Source: JABCPE02 sp963518955 (GTDB taxonomy: Bacteria; Bacteroidota; Bacteroidia; Flavobacteriales; Weeksellaceae). Taken from it: a stretch of 64,000 nt of DNA. Shown here piece by piece: positions 25,760 to 35,386 of this stretch; positions within the stretch are counted from its first letter, which is position 1; every line of letters starts with the position of its first letter. The notes under the pieces were generated by a model that was given only the letters and a program-made list of their open reading frames with translations, did no database searches and had not been told where the DNA came from. Both the position numbers and the translations under genes were made by a program. The stretch covers positions 1 through 64,000 of the forward strand of contig CAUQKI010000010.1 in the NCBI GenBank assembly GCA_963518955.1, given 5' to 3'.

Positions 25760-26485
25760 ATGAACAAAATACTAATATCAGCCTTGCTACTGACTGCTGG
25801 ATATGCTTTTGGACAAATGGAAATAGGCTGGGATAGCAGTAATCTAAAGAAAAAAGTAAAATCTATCAAAGAGACGATGTACTATCTTCCAACTGAGGAT
25901 ATGGGAGGTGTAAAGCAAGAAATATCCAATCTCGAAAGGAAAAGAATAACTTATACTTTAGAAGGTGAAAACGAGATGATAATATATCATGATGAGAACG
26001 ACAAGATAATAGAAAAGAGACCATTACCCCAAAATAAAATCCTTAGAGGGAGAATTTTGTATGAAGAACCAAGAGGATTTATTGATAATTACGATGATAA
26101 AGGGAATATTGTTGAGACTATTTACCTTAGTCAAAATCCTGATATAGTGGCTAAATCATATTACAAATACGATGACAAGGGCAATATCATAGAGCAAATC
26201 CTTGATGATATTGTAGAAGAGCCTTTGTACAGGAGATTTGTCTTTAAGTACGATAGCAAAGGAAACAGAATCAAGGATATAGTCTATAATAAGGAAGGGA
26301 AAAAAATAGACCAAATCCGATATAAGTACAACAAATACAACGATATTGTGAAGAAAAAATATTACAAAACATCTTTCCAATATCGATACAAATATGACGA
26401 AAAGAATAATTGGATAGAGAGAATCTCTCTAAAACAAAATAAACCATTTATCATAACTAAAAGAGTAATAGAATATTACGACTAA
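25760..26485 (+). CDS. Secreted protein with YD-repeat-like strands
   Basis: A 241-residue protein with signal peptide MNKILISALLLTAGYAFGQ. The C-terminal half carries several YKYDxxGN-type units (YYKYDDKGNIIEQ, FKYDSKGNRIKD, YKYDEKNNWIER), as in short YD/RHS-like beta-repeat proteins of Bacteroidota. It has no toxin tip and is far too short for an Rhs protein. The function is unknown. It is probably exported to the periplasm or outer membrane. Confidence 0.7.
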   Translation: MNKILISALLLTAGYAFGQMEIGWDSSNLKKKVKSIKETMYYLPTEDMGGVKQEISNLERKRITYTLEGENEMIIYHDENDKIIEKRPLPQNKILRGRILYEEPRGFIDNYDDKGNIVETIYLSQNPDIVAKSYYKYDDKGNIIEQILDDIVEEPLYRRFVFKYDSKGNRIKDIVYNKEGKKIDQIRYKYNKYNDIVKKKYYKTSFQYRYKYDEKNNWIERISLKQNKPFIITKRVIEYYD

Positions 26486-26531
26486 TCTAATGATTATTAA
26501 TTAAATAAAAAAGAATTAAAATTTATTAACA

Positions 26532-29048
26532 ATGAAAAAGATTTTATTCTCAGCGATGATGCTTGGAGCAATTTTAGGAAGTAATTTTGCTCTTGCACAG
26601 ACCGAAACTTCTGGTAGAAATGCTCCGTATAGAGCTACTCACAACAAGACTACAGAACTGAAACACACCAAATTAAAGGTGAAATTTGACTTTGAAAAAG
26701 AGCAGATGCATGGTGAAGAGTGGCTTACAGCATCGCCTCATTTCTATGCATCAGATTCTTTGGTGCTTAATGCCAAAGCAATGCTTATTCACGAAATAGC
26801 TTTGGATAAAAATGGTTCTAAAAAACCTTTGAAATATACTTATTCAGACGATTTGTTGAGAATAAATCTTGATAAACAATATCAAAAAGGGCAGGACTAC
26901 ATCGTTTATATCAAATATACAGCGCGCCCAAATGAACATAAAGGAAAGGGAAGTGCAGCGATTAACTCTGCGAAAGGGCTTTATTTCATCAATGCTCAAG
27001 GAAAAGACCCAGACAAGCCGACTCAGATATGGACACAAGGTGAAACAGAGTCTAACTCCGTGTGGTTCCCTACGATAGACAAACCAAACCAAAAGACTAC
27101 GCAGGAACTCTATATGACGGTTCCAGAGAAATTCGTGACACTTTCTAATGGTATTTTGAAATCTTCTACTAAAGAAAATGGAGGACTGAGAACTGACTAC
27201 TGGGTGATGGATAAAAAACACGCTCCATACCTATTCTTTATGGGAGTGGGAGAGTATGCGATAGTAAAAGATAAATGGAAAAATATCGCAGTAGATTACT
27301 ATGTAGAAAAGGAATATGAGCCTTACGCAAGACAGATATTCGGGATGACTCCAGAGATGCTGGATTTCTTCTCTAAAAAACTAAAACACGAATATCCTTG
27401 GCAAAAATATGCACAGCTGGTAGGAAGAGACTATGTAAGCGGTGCGATGGAGAATACAACTGCTGTAATCCATGGAGAATATGCAAACTTAAAGGAAGGC
27501 GACCTTGTAGATGAGAATTCTTGGGAACCTGTGATTGCTCACGAGCTGTTTCACCACTGGTTTGGAGATTTGGTAACTGCTGAAAGCTGGTCTAACCTTA
27601 CTGTAAATGAGTCTTTTGCGAATTATTCTGAATACCTTTGGAATGAATACAAATACGGAAAAGATGCCGCAGATTATCATTTAATGAATGATATTTCGGC
27701 ATATATTCATAATCCGCTGAATTATAACAAACATTTGGTGAGATTTGATTATAAGAGCCGTGAGGATATGTTTGACAGCGTATCTTATAACAAAGGAGGC
27801 GGAATTCTTCACATGTTGAGAAATTATCTCGGTGATGAAGCGTTCTTTGAAGGGCTTTCTGATTATTTGAAAACCAATGAATACGGAACAGGAGAGGCTC
27901 ACCAGCTGAGACTTTCTTTAGAAAAAGTTTCTGGAAAAGACCTTAACTGGTTCTTTAATCAGTGGTATTTTAACAGCGGAAACCCTAAATTAGATGTGAA
28001 ATATTCTTACGAACCAGTGAAAAAACAAACTGTGGTAACGATTAACCAGACTCAAGACCAATATTTTGAGTTCCCACTTACCATAGATATCCACGAAAAC
28101 GGAAAAGTAAGAAGAGAAAAAGTGTGGGTAGATGCTAAAGCGAAGAATGATTTTACATTCAGCACAGCGAAAAATCCAGACCTTATCAATGTAGATGCAG
28201 ACGGGCTTCTATTGGGAGAAATCAATGATACTAAAACTCCTGAACAATATGCTCTGCAATATGCTAAAACTAAGGAGTTTAAGAGCAAACATTTAGCACT
28301 GAAGAATGCTGCTGAAAATGCAAAGAAAAATAATAATATCACTTCTGTGAAAACATTGGTATCTGCATTGAAAGATCCGTTTTTCAGATTGAGAATTCAG
28401 GCGCTTGGAGGATTAGATTTATCTAAGCCAGAACAGGCAAAACTGGCTCTTTCAGAAGTAGAAAAATTAGCTCAGAAAGACCCTAAAACATTGGTTCAGG
28501 CAGCGGCAATCAAAGCATTGGCTACAACTAAAAACAAGAAATACCTGCCAATCTATGAAAAGGGAATCAGCTCTGTGTCAAACGCAGTGAAAGCAGCTTC
28601 TCTATCGGCGATTTCTATGACAGACCCAGAGAGGGTAAAAGCCCTTGCAGACAAGGTGGATTTATCCAAAGCATCAGATGAAACGATTACACAGCTGTTA
28701 CCGACAATCGTGGATAACAAAATCGTGTCTCAGATGCCTTATATAGGAAAAGTGGTGGCATTTTATCCATTTTTAAAATTTCAAGATGAAAAATTGGGAG
28801 CTACAGCTGAAAAAGGATTCAACTGGATAATGGAGTCTGATAATACAAAGGCTACGGCTGGAGTTGCAAAGATTTTGAAGCAAGTAAAATCTGAAATTCC
28901 AGATAACCCAAATGTGAAAATGATGATCATACAGATGCTGCAAAACGGAATTGCTAAAAAAGCAGAATTGCTAAGAGCAAATCCAAAAAGTGAGAGTATC
29001 AACCAGCAAATAAAGTCATTGACAGAAACGCTGGAACTTTATAAATAA
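26532..29048 (+). CDS. M1 family aminopeptidase, secreted
   Basis: An 838-residue zinc aminopeptidase that removes N-terminal residues from peptides. It has a signal peptide ending ALAQ. Substrate motif GAMEN appears as VSGAMENTT (about residue 303), and the zinc site HELFHH-x18-E spans about residues 335-360. The C-terminal third, about 590-838, is helical and repeat-like (HEAT-type). Export to the periplasm suggests peptide scavenging. The gene has its own terminator. Confidence 0.93.
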   Translation: MKKILFSAMMLGAILGSNFALAQTETSGRNAPYRATHNKTTELKHTKLKVKFDFEKEQMHGEEWLTASPHFYASDSLVLNAKAMLIHEIALDKNGSKKPLKYTYSDDLLRINLDKQYQKGQDYIVYIKYTARPNEHKGKGSAAINSAKGLYFINAQGKDPDKPTQIWTQGETESNSVWFPTIDKPNQKTTQELYMTVPEKFVTLSNGILKSSTKENGGLRTDYWVMDKKHAPYLFFMGVGEYAIVKDKWKNIAVDYYVEKEYEPYARQIFGMTPEMLDFFSKKLKHEYPWQKYAQLVGRDYVSGAMENTTAVIHGEYANLKEGDLVDENSWEPVIAHELFHHWFGDLVTAESWSNLTVNESFANYSEYLWNEYKYGKDAADYHLMNDISAYIHNPLNYNKHLVRFDYKSREDMFDSVSYNKGGGILHMLRNYLGDEAFFEGLSDYLKTNEYGTGEAHQLRLSLEKVSGKDLNWFFNQWYFNSGNPKLDVKYSYEPVKKQTVVTINQTQDQYFEFPLTIDIHENGKVRREKVWVDAKAKNDFTFSTAKNPDLINVDADGLLLGEINDTKTPEQYALQYAKTKEFKSKHLALKNAAENAKKNNNITSVKTLVSALKDPFFRLRIQALGGLDLSKPEQAKLALSEVEKLAQKDPKTLVQAAAIKALATTKNKKYLPIYEKGISSVSNAVKAASLSAISMTDPERVKALADKVDLSKASDETITQLLPTIVDNKIVSQMPYIGKVVAFYPFLKFQDEKLGATAEKGFNWIMESDNTKATAGVAKILKQVKSEIPDNPNVKMMIIQMLQNGIAKKAELLRANPKSESINQQIKSLTETLELYK

Positions 29049-29054
29049 AAACCC

Positions 29055-29087
29055 AAAAAGCTTGACAAATTTTGTCAGGCTTTTTTG
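29055..29087 (+). terminator. Terminator after the M1 peptidase gene
   Basis: AAAAAGC-TTGACAAA / TTTGTCA-GGCTTTTTT imperfect palindrome with a T tract. Confidence 0.83.
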
Positions 29088-29174
29088 TTTCGTAGGTTTT
29101 GATGAGTAAAAAACGAGATATTCTTTCGCAGATTTACAGCAAAATAATGTATTTTTGTAGCATATAAGAATTTT

Positions 29175-30101
29175 ATGACAAGGACTTTGAAGGATTATCT
29201 ATTCATTATACTTCGCGGTGTGGCGATGGGGGCTGCTGATGTGGTTCCCGGGGTTTCTGGGGGAACTATCGCTTTCATATCAGGAATTTACCAAGAGCTT
29301 ATAGATTCTATCAATAAAATCAATTTTACGGCAGTAAAAATTTTAAGAAAAGAAGGGATAAAATCTGCATGGGAATACATCAATGGCAATTTTTTTGTGG
29401 CTTTATTTTTAGGAATAGGAATTAGTATTTTGTCCCTAGCGAAAGGCATCAAATACCTTCTAGAAACACATCCAATAGCGGTTTGGTCTTTCTTTTTTGG
29501 GCTGATGATGGCGAGTGTTCTTTTTCTGTGGAAAGATATTAAAAAATGGGATGCTCCAGCGGTTCTTGCGATTGTAATAGCAGCATTTACAGCGTATTAC
29601 ATCACGGTTATTCCTCCACTGGTGAATAATAATGGGTATATTTTCTTGTTTTTTGCAGGAGCTTTGGCTATTTGTGCAATGATTTTACCAGGGATTTCGG
29701 GGGCGTTCATTTTAGTGCTTTTAGGGGCTTATCATACGGTGCTGAATGCATTGGATACTTTTGATTTGAAAGTATTGTCCATTGTAGGACTGGGAGCTGT
29801 GACAGGAATTTTGAGTTTTTCCAAGGCTCTGAAATGGCTTTTTGAACATAAGAAAAACACCACGATGGCAGGGCTTACGGGCTTTATCATCGGTTCTTTG
29901 AATAAAGTATGGCCATGGAAAGAGGTTTTGGATAAGGAAATAGATGCTCATGGGAAGGAAATTATTTTGCTGGAAAAAAGCGTGCACCCTTCAGATTTTG
30001 CTGGAGAACCTCAGATTTTATTGGCTGTAGGGCTGGCTTTTGCGGGGTTTATTTTGATTTATGGAATTGAAAAATGGGCATCAAAAATGCAAAATGTTTA
30101 A
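29175..30101 (+). CDS. popT: DUF368 polyprenyl-phosphate transporter
   Basis: A 308-residue protein with about eight to nine membrane helices. The N-terminal signature GVAMGAADVVPGVSGGTIAFISGIY and the second internal PGISGAF block are diagnostic of DUF368. Members of this family were recently shown to recycle undecaprenyl phosphate across the inner membrane, supplying the lipid carrier for peptidoglycan and other glycans; the same role is inferred here. It is followed after 15 bases by a DUF58 gene, so the two form a likely operon. Confidence 0.85.
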   Translation: MTRTLKDYLFIILRGVAMGAADVVPGVSGGTIAFISGIYQELIDSINKINFTAVKILRKEGIKSAWEYINGNFFVALFLGIGISILSLAKGIKYLLETHPIAVWSFFFGLMMASVLFLWKDIKKWDAPAVLAIVIAAFTAYYITVIPPLVNNNGYIFLFFAGALAICAMILPGISGAFILVLLGAYHTVLNALDTFDLKVLSIVGLGAVTGILSFSKALKWLFEHKKNTTMAGLTGFIIGSLNKVWPWKEVLDKEIDAHGKEIILLEKSVHPSDFAGEPQILLAVGLAFAGFILIYGIEKWASKMQNV

Positions 30102-30116
30102 CCAGCAAGAAAAGAT

Positions 30117-31442
30117 ATGTGGAAGCGTTTTTATATCAATCATAGATTTTTTCATATTCTGACAGGGGTAGGGCTGTGCTATGTTTTGGCGTTTTTCTTT
30201 CCAAAACTTACATGGTTTGCTCATGGGCTTTTATGTCTTTTAGCGGTGCTTTTTATCGTGGATTCACTGCTTTTATTTAACCAAAAAGACGCAATCTATT
30301 CCCAAAGAATTTTGCCTGAAAAATTGTCTAATGGAGATGAAAACTCCGTGAAAATAGACATTAAGAATAATTATCCATTTCGGGTGGATTTGAAAATTAT
30401 AGATGAAATTCCATTCCAGTTCCAAAAAAGGGATTTTTTGATAAAAAAGACCATCTTGCCACAGGGAAGTTCCTTTTTTGAATATATTTTAATCCCAAAA
30501 GAAAGGGGAGAGTATGTCTTTGGAGGACTGAATATTTTTGCTAAAAGTCCTATTGGTCTTGTTTCTAGGAAATTTGTTTTTCAGAAAGAAGCCTCTTTAC
30601 CGAGTTATCCTTCTTTTGTTCATCTTCGTAAGTATGAGCTGATGGCTCTTCAGAACGAGTTTTTGCTTGGCGGGATTAAAAAAATCAGAAAACTGGGGCA
30701 TACGATGGAGTTTGAGCAGATACGGGATTATGTGCAGGGAGACGATATAAGGAGTATCAACTGGAAGGCTACTTCTAAGGCTAACAAGCTGATGGTCAAT
30801 CAGTACCAAGATGAGAGATCCCAAAGAATCTATATGCTGATAGATAAAGGAAGGACGATGCAGATGCCTTTCAAAGGGCTGAGTCTCTTGGATTATTCCA
30901 TAAATGCAGTGATGGCGCTTTCGCATATCATTTTGAAGAAGAGCGACAGAGCAGGGATGATGACTTTTTCCCAAAAAACAGAGAATAAGGTTCAGGCGGA
31001 GCAAAAGTCTGGTCAGCTGAAAAAAATATCAGAGGCGCTTTATAACATCAAAACCAATTTTTATGAAAGTGATTTCAGCCGACTTTATCAAGATGTGAAA
31101 ACTACCATCAGCCAAAGGAGTCTGGTGCTGCTTTTTACTAATTTTGAAACGCTGGATGCCGTTAATAGACAAATGAAATACCTGCGTGGTATCGCGAGAA
31201 ATCACCTTTTGGTAGTTATATTTTTTAAAAATTCTGAACTGAATGATTTAATGAATAAAAAGCCAGAAAATATTCAAGAAGTCTATGATGAGATTATCGC
31301 TGAAAAGCTGGAATTTGAGAAAAAATTGATTATCCAAGAACTCAGAAAATACGGAATATTTACAGTTTATACACTTCCAGAAAACCTAAATATAGAAGTG
31401 ATAAACAAATATCTGGAAATCAAAGCAAGAGGAATTTTATAA
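30117..31442 (+). CDS. DUF58 domain protein
   Basis: A 441-residue membrane protein with two N-terminal helices (ILTGVGLCYVLAFFF, LLCLLAVLFIVDSLLLF), a periplasmic-type beta region and the DUF58 signature near residue 205-225 (RDYVQGDDIRSINWKATSK). A von Willebrand A-like tail follows (IYMLIDKGRTM, where the MIDAS motif is degenerate). DUF58 proteins usually pair with MoxR ATPases, but no moxR gene is nearby. The function is unknown. Confidence 0.83.
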   Translation: MWKRFYINHRFFHILTGVGLCYVLAFFFPKLTWFAHGLLCLLAVLFIVDSLLLFNQKDAIYSQRILPEKLSNGDENSVKIDIKNNYPFRVDLKIIDEIPFQFQKRDFLIKKTILPQGSSFFEYILIPKERGEYVFGGLNIFAKSPIGLVSRKFVFQKEASLPSYPSFVHLRKYELMALQNEFLLGGIKKIRKLGHTMEFEQIRDYVQGDDIRSINWKATSKANKLMVNQYQDERSQRIYMLIDKGRTMQMPFKGLSLLDYSINAVMALSHIILKKSDRAGMMTFSQKTENKVQAEQKSGQLKKISEALYNIKTNFYESDFSRLYQDVKTTISQRSLVLLFTNFETLDAVNRQMKYLRGIARNHLLVVIFFKNSELNDLMNKKPENIQEVYDEIIAEKLEFEKKLIIQELRKYGIFTVYTLPENLNIEVINKYLEIKARGIL

Positions 31443-31445
31443 CAA

Positions 31446-31478
31446 AAAAAGGTCTGTCACATTTGTGACAGACCTTTA
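31446..31478. terminator. Bidirectional terminator between DUF58 and ychF genes
   Basis: AAAGGTCTGTCAC / GTGACAGACCTTT, 13-bp perfect stem with loop ATTT. The longer A run on the left makes it strongest for minus-strand transcripts from ychF. Confidence 0.85.
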
Positions 31479-31517
31479 CACTAAAAAATAATATGAGAAA
31501 AATTCATTAACAAATAA

Positions 31518-32609
31518 TTAAACATTAAATCTAAAATGCATAATGTCTCCATCTTGTACGATGTATTCTTTACCTTCTACGGAGAGTTTTCCTGCTTCTT
31601 TTACTTTTAGTTCAGAACCATAGTGTATGAAATCTTCATATTTCATCACTTCTGCACGGATAAATCCTTTTTCGAAATCTGAGTGAATCACTCCTGCCGC
31701 CTGTGGCGCAGTCCAACCGATGCCGATAGTCCATGCTCTCACTTCTTTCACACCAGCAGTGAAGTAGGTCTGAAGTTTTAGCAAATGATAAGCTTGGCGG
31801 ATAAGACGATTGACACCTGGTTCTTTTAGTCCTAGTTCTTCCAAGAAAATTTGGCGTTCCTCGTAGGTTTCCAGTTCGTTGATATCTGCTTCTATCTGTG
31901 CTGCAATTACCAGAGTATCAGAACCTTCTTTGGCTGCCATTTCTTCTATTTTAGCAATCCAAGGATTTCCGTTTCGGATAGAGTCTTCATCTACATTGCA
32001 CACATAGAGAACAGGTTTTTTAGTCAAAAGATGAATTTCATCAATGATTGATTTAGCAAAGTCATCCGCAGGGAATTCTCTTGCATTTTTTCCACTTTCT
32101 ATGAACTCGTTTAGTTTTACGAGAGTTTCATAAGTCAGGACATCTTCTTTTTTACCAGATTTTATTTGTTTTTTAGCTTTTTCTATAGCTTTTCCAAGAA
32201 CTTCTAAGTCCTTGAGCTGTAGTTCTATATCTATGATTTCTTTGTCTCTCAGCGGGTCTACAGAACCTTCCACATGGACGATGTTTCCGTTTTCAAAACA
32301 TCTAAGCATATGGATGATAGCATCACACTCACGGATGTTTGCAAGAAACTGATTTCCAAGACCTTCTCCCTTGCTCGCTCCTTTTACCAGCCCTGCGATG
32401 TCTACAATCTCTACTACGGTAGGAAGAACACGCTCTGGTTTTACTATTTTCTCTAATTCGAACAGTCTAGGGTCTGGCACAGAAACCATTCCTACATTGG
32501 GTTCTATGGTACAGAAAGGATAGTTTGCTGACTGTGCTTTAGCGTTACTCAAACAATTAAAGAGGGTAGATTTTCCTACATTGGGCAGGCCCACAATTCC
32601 ACATTTCAT
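31518..32609 (-). CDS. ychF: Ribosome-associated ATPase YchF (Obg family)
   Basis: A 363-residue P-loop protein of the Obg/YchF group that prefers ATP. P-loop GLPNVGKSTLFN, switch-region DIAGLVKGASKGEGLG, and the NxxE-type specificity loop CNVDED in place of the NKxD of GTPases. A TGS domain lies at the C-terminus. It has the standard length for the family. It binds ribosomes and is linked to stress responses in other bacteria. Confidence 0.96.
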   Translation of the reverse strand: MKCGIVGLPNVGKSTLFNCLSNAKAQSANYPFCTIEPNVGMVSVPDPRLFELEKIVKPERVLPTVVEIVDIAGLVKGASKGEGLGNQFLANIRECDAIIHMLRCFENGNIVHVEGSVDPLRDKEIIDIELQLKDLEVLGKAIEKAKKQIKSGKKEDVLTYETLVKLNEFIESGKNAREFPADDFAKSIIDEIHLLTKKPVLYVCNVDEDSIRNGNPWIAKIEEMAAKEGSDTLVIAAQIEADINELETYEERQIFLEELGLKEPGVNRLIRQAYHLLKLQTYFTAGVKEVRAWTIGIGWTAPQAAGVIHSDFEKGFIRAEVMKYEDFIHYGSELKVKEAGKLSVEGKEYIVQDGDIMHFRFNV

Positions 32610-32658
32610 AAATTTATATTTTATTCAAAAGGCAAATACGCCTTGTTTTTACCATCTG

Positions 32659-32691
32659 CAAAGATAAAAAATATTATCGATTATTTAGACA
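32659..32691 (-). promoter_or_regulatory. Promoter of ychF
   Basis: On the minus strand: TTG (CAA at 32689-32691), a 22-base spacer and TATCTTTG (CAAAGATA at 32659-32666), 50 bases before the start codon. Confidence 0.5.
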
Positions 32692-32750
32692 ATATGCATT
32701 CTATAAAATGAATCCAAGCTATTTTAATTTTTTTTAAGAGTTAGATAAAT

Positions 32751-32787
32751 AAAAAAGGTTCAAGATATTTTGTCTTGAACCTTTTTT
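32751..32787 (-). terminator. Terminator after tamL
   Basis: AAAAAAGGTTCAAGA / TCTTGAACCTTTTTT, 15-bp perfect palindrome between the tamL and ychF genes; the symmetric tails allow either direction. Confidence 0.88.
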
Positions 32788-32794
32788 AGTAAGT

Positions 32795-35386
32795 TTAGAA
32801 AGGATATCCTATCGCGAAGTTTACAGTAGGGTCTAGCAGATTGATTTTAGAAGCTACCCATTTCTGTCCTTCGGGTTTGTTCGGATCATAGACTTTGTAA
32901 GCAAAATCCAGCCTGAAAGTGACATAAGCGATATTCATTCTAATTCCAAAACCGCTGCCAATTCCCATTTGTTTATAGAATTTATTGATTTTGAAAGCAT
33001 TGTCATTCTTTTCTTCACCTATAGACCAAGTATTTCCTAAATCCGTGAACACGGCTCCATGGAACATATTATTCATCATGAAACGATATTCTATGTTGGT
33101 GGTCAGTTTCATGTTCCCCATCATGTAGGTTCTGATGTTTTCATTTAGCTGAGAATCAGAAGGCCCTAGTCCGCCATAAGCTTTCCAAGCTCTGATGTCA
33201 TTGGAACCTCCATTGTAATAAGCACGGGCAAAAGGCATATTTCTGGAGTTCCCATATGGCAGCCCTATTCCTATAAATTGTCTGAAAATAAGAGTTTGTT
33301 TGCCATCATTAAAGTTAAAATATTTTCTGATGTCTAAGTCCAATTTTGTAAACTGAGAATACACCGTTCCAAAAACACTTCTTTGGGTATCGTTATGTAT
33401 TATACTTTCGTCTCTTCTCTCAAATTTGAATATGTTATCCAATAAACTCAGTGTGTTTCCCGATAGTTCAAATTTAGCATTAAAATAGAATGGGTGTTTG
33501 AAGTATTTTTTACCCAATTCATTGTAAAGGAAGTTGTAATTTAGTCCAAAAATGATAACATCCTGAGTTTGTCTCTCCTTGTTAAGAAGTGATTGCTCAA
33601 ATAAAGTCATCTGATATTGGTCGGCAGCATTTAGGCTCGTTGTAAAGCTGTTGTCGCCTAAAATGGCCTGCGAAACAGCATCAGAGGTTACATTTCCATT
33701 ATAAAACTGCGAAACCAAAGTAGGATTTACACTTTGATAAAGCCCAAAAATATAATCACGGACAACCTTGTCATTAGGGAACAAATCATAGTAGTTATCC
33801 TTGTTTCTGGTGATACTCAGTAGAGAGTTCAGCAGGGTGAAACGGTGCGAAACCACATCATTTACATTCAAGAAATAATTTACCCCACCATTGAAGTTGA
33901 TTCTTCCCAGACCAATATTATTCTGCACAGATGCCCCGAAAGTGATGGAGGATGATGGCGAGAATCGGCGTGGTATGATTTTGTCCATACTAAAAGGCGA
34001 AATGAACCTTGGGAATTTTAGTGAAATTTCTGCTGAAGTTTCATAGGCGTTGAAAAACTTACCTTTTTCATTTCCAGTTGTACCGACAATTCCCGAAATG
34101 CTTAAATTCAGGTTTTCTCCTCCACGGAATATATTTCTGCTCGTAAATTCCAAACTTGGCGAAATTCCAAAGTTTAGAATTTGCGAATAATGCAGGTCTG
34201 TAGCCAGTTTCAGGTTATATCTTTGCAAAGGAATAAGGGTATAGCGAAGATCTAAGATACTGTCATTAGGTGCTTCTTTTGACCTTCTTGTCAAAGGATT
34301 AGCATTTACGATACTAAAATTATCAAGAGCAAGAAGGTTTCTTCTGGTAAGGTCTATTCTTTTTTGGTTATAGGCTTCACCACTATCTACAGTGACAGCT
34401 CTCCAAAGGTGTCTTGACTTGAAGTAGCGGTCCATTCTTCTTATAGTAACATCACCTATTTTTTTCTCTATAATTGTAGAATCAGAAGGCTTGTCTTTTA
34501 TATAAATTTCTATTTTTCCTATTGTGTGTCTTTTGTATCGCCCACCGATAGTGTCTTTTCTTATTTCTAATGTCAAAGGAACCTGTTTTCTGCTCTTTAG
34601 AGTATCAGCAGTAAAGAATATTTCTTCATTATTGCTATTAAAGTTATAATATCCTTCAGCTCTCATCAGTTCATTGATTCTTTTTATTTCATTTTCTAAA
34701 TCAGCTTGGTTTAGGATATTTCCTTTTTTTACAAGACTTTTGTCATAATTATTTTCATAAATAGCCCTTATATCATGGTAGGGTATATTATGGTTGTACT
34801 CACTTATGTAAGTAGGGTCTTTGTGAGTGATTGTAAAGATATTTTGAGCTTTTTTAGCAGAAGAATCTTTCTTGATGCTGTATTCCACCTCAGTATCCCA
34901 GTATCCTCTATATATCAGGTATTTTTTGATACCATTAGCACTTAGTCTGGTTTTGTTTTCATCAAGAATAACAGGAGCTTTTCCTATGTTATGAAGCATT
35001 CTACTCAAAAGCATACTTCTGCCCACATATTCTGGATGCCCAGCTCTGATAGAAAGTGTGTCCCTTAGTTTACTATTTCTAAGGTGAGATGGGTAGTTCA
35101 TATATTTATTTAATATGGTGTCATACTTACGATTTGCCATATTATAGAACCATAAACTCATAGGAAAGACAAAAAGCGTTTTTCCATTGGGCTTTTGGGA
35201 TACATAGTCGGATACTCCGCTAGAATAGACAGAGCCATCAGTAAATTTAAAATTATTTTTTGTTAAAAGATACTGTCCTTTAGGGACTTTGTTGGTGGTA
35301 CAGGCATAAAATAATGCCAGAATTATTGTGAGAGATAAAAATATATGATATTTTTGAAAATATTTACGACTATGCTTACTGCTCAT
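32795..35386 (-). CDS. tamL: TamL-like lipidated BamA/TamA family outer-membrane protein
   Basis: An 863-residue Omp85 protein. The N-terminus has a lipobox (LALFYAC), so it is a lipoprotein, unlike classical TamA. POTRA-like domains follow (for example VPLTLEIRKDTIGGRYKRHT), and the C-terminal half is a surface-antigen barrel ending in PTVNFAIGYPF. Lipidated TamA homologues named TamL act with TamB in outer-membrane assembly in Bacteroidota. No tamB is adjacent. No later Met is suitable as a start, so the gene overlaps the divergent methyltransferase gene by 15 bases. Confidence 0.88.
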   Translation of the reverse strand: MSSKHSRKYFQKYHIFLSLTIILALFYACTTNKVPKGQYLLTKNNFKFTDGSVYSSGVSDYVSQKPNGKTLFVFPMSLWFYNMANRKYDTILNKYMNYPSHLRNSKLRDTLSIRAGHPEYVGRSMLLSRMLHNIGKAPVILDENKTRLSANGIKKYLIYRGYWDTEVEYSIKKDSSAKKAQNIFTITHKDPTYISEYNHNIPYHDIRAIYENNYDKSLVKKGNILNQADLENEIKRINELMRAEGYYNFNSNNEEIFFTADTLKSRKQVPLTLEIRKDTIGGRYKRHTIGKIEIYIKDKPSDSTIIEKKIGDVTIRRMDRYFKSRHLWRAVTVDSGEAYNQKRIDLTRRNLLALDNFSIVNANPLTRRSKEAPNDSILDLRYTLIPLQRYNLKLATDLHYSQILNFGISPSLEFTSRNIFRGGENLNLSISGIVGTTGNEKGKFFNAYETSAEISLKFPRFISPFSMDKIIPRRFSPSSSITFGASVQNNIGLGRINFNGGVNYFLNVNDVVSHRFTLLNSLLSITRNKDNYYDLFPNDKVVRDYIFGLYQSVNPTLVSQFYNGNVTSDAVSQAILGDNSFTTSLNAADQYQMTLFEQSLLNKERQTQDVIIFGLNYNFLYNELGKKYFKHPFYFNAKFELSGNTLSLLDNIFKFERRDESIIHNDTQRSVFGTVYSQFTKLDLDIRKYFNFNDGKQTLIFRQFIGIGLPYGNSRNMPFARAYYNGGSNDIRAWKAYGGLGPSDSQLNENIRTYMMGNMKLTTNIEYRFMMNNMFHGAVFTDLGNTWSIGEEKNDNAFKINKFYKQMGIGSGFGIRMNIAYVTFRLDFAYKVYDPNKPEGQKWVASKINLLDPTVNFAIGYPF
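35326..35356 (+). promoter_or_regulatory. Promoter of the RNA methyltransferase gene inside tamL
   Basis: TTG at 35326-35328, a 20-base spacer and TATTTTTG at 35349-35356. It lies within the first codons of the oppositely oriented tamL gene, about 16 bases before the ATG at 35372. Confidence 0.5.

Noticed and set aside
25760..26485. Rhs/polymorphic toxin
   Set aside because: Only a few YD-like units in a 241-aa protein with no toxin tip or immunity gene.
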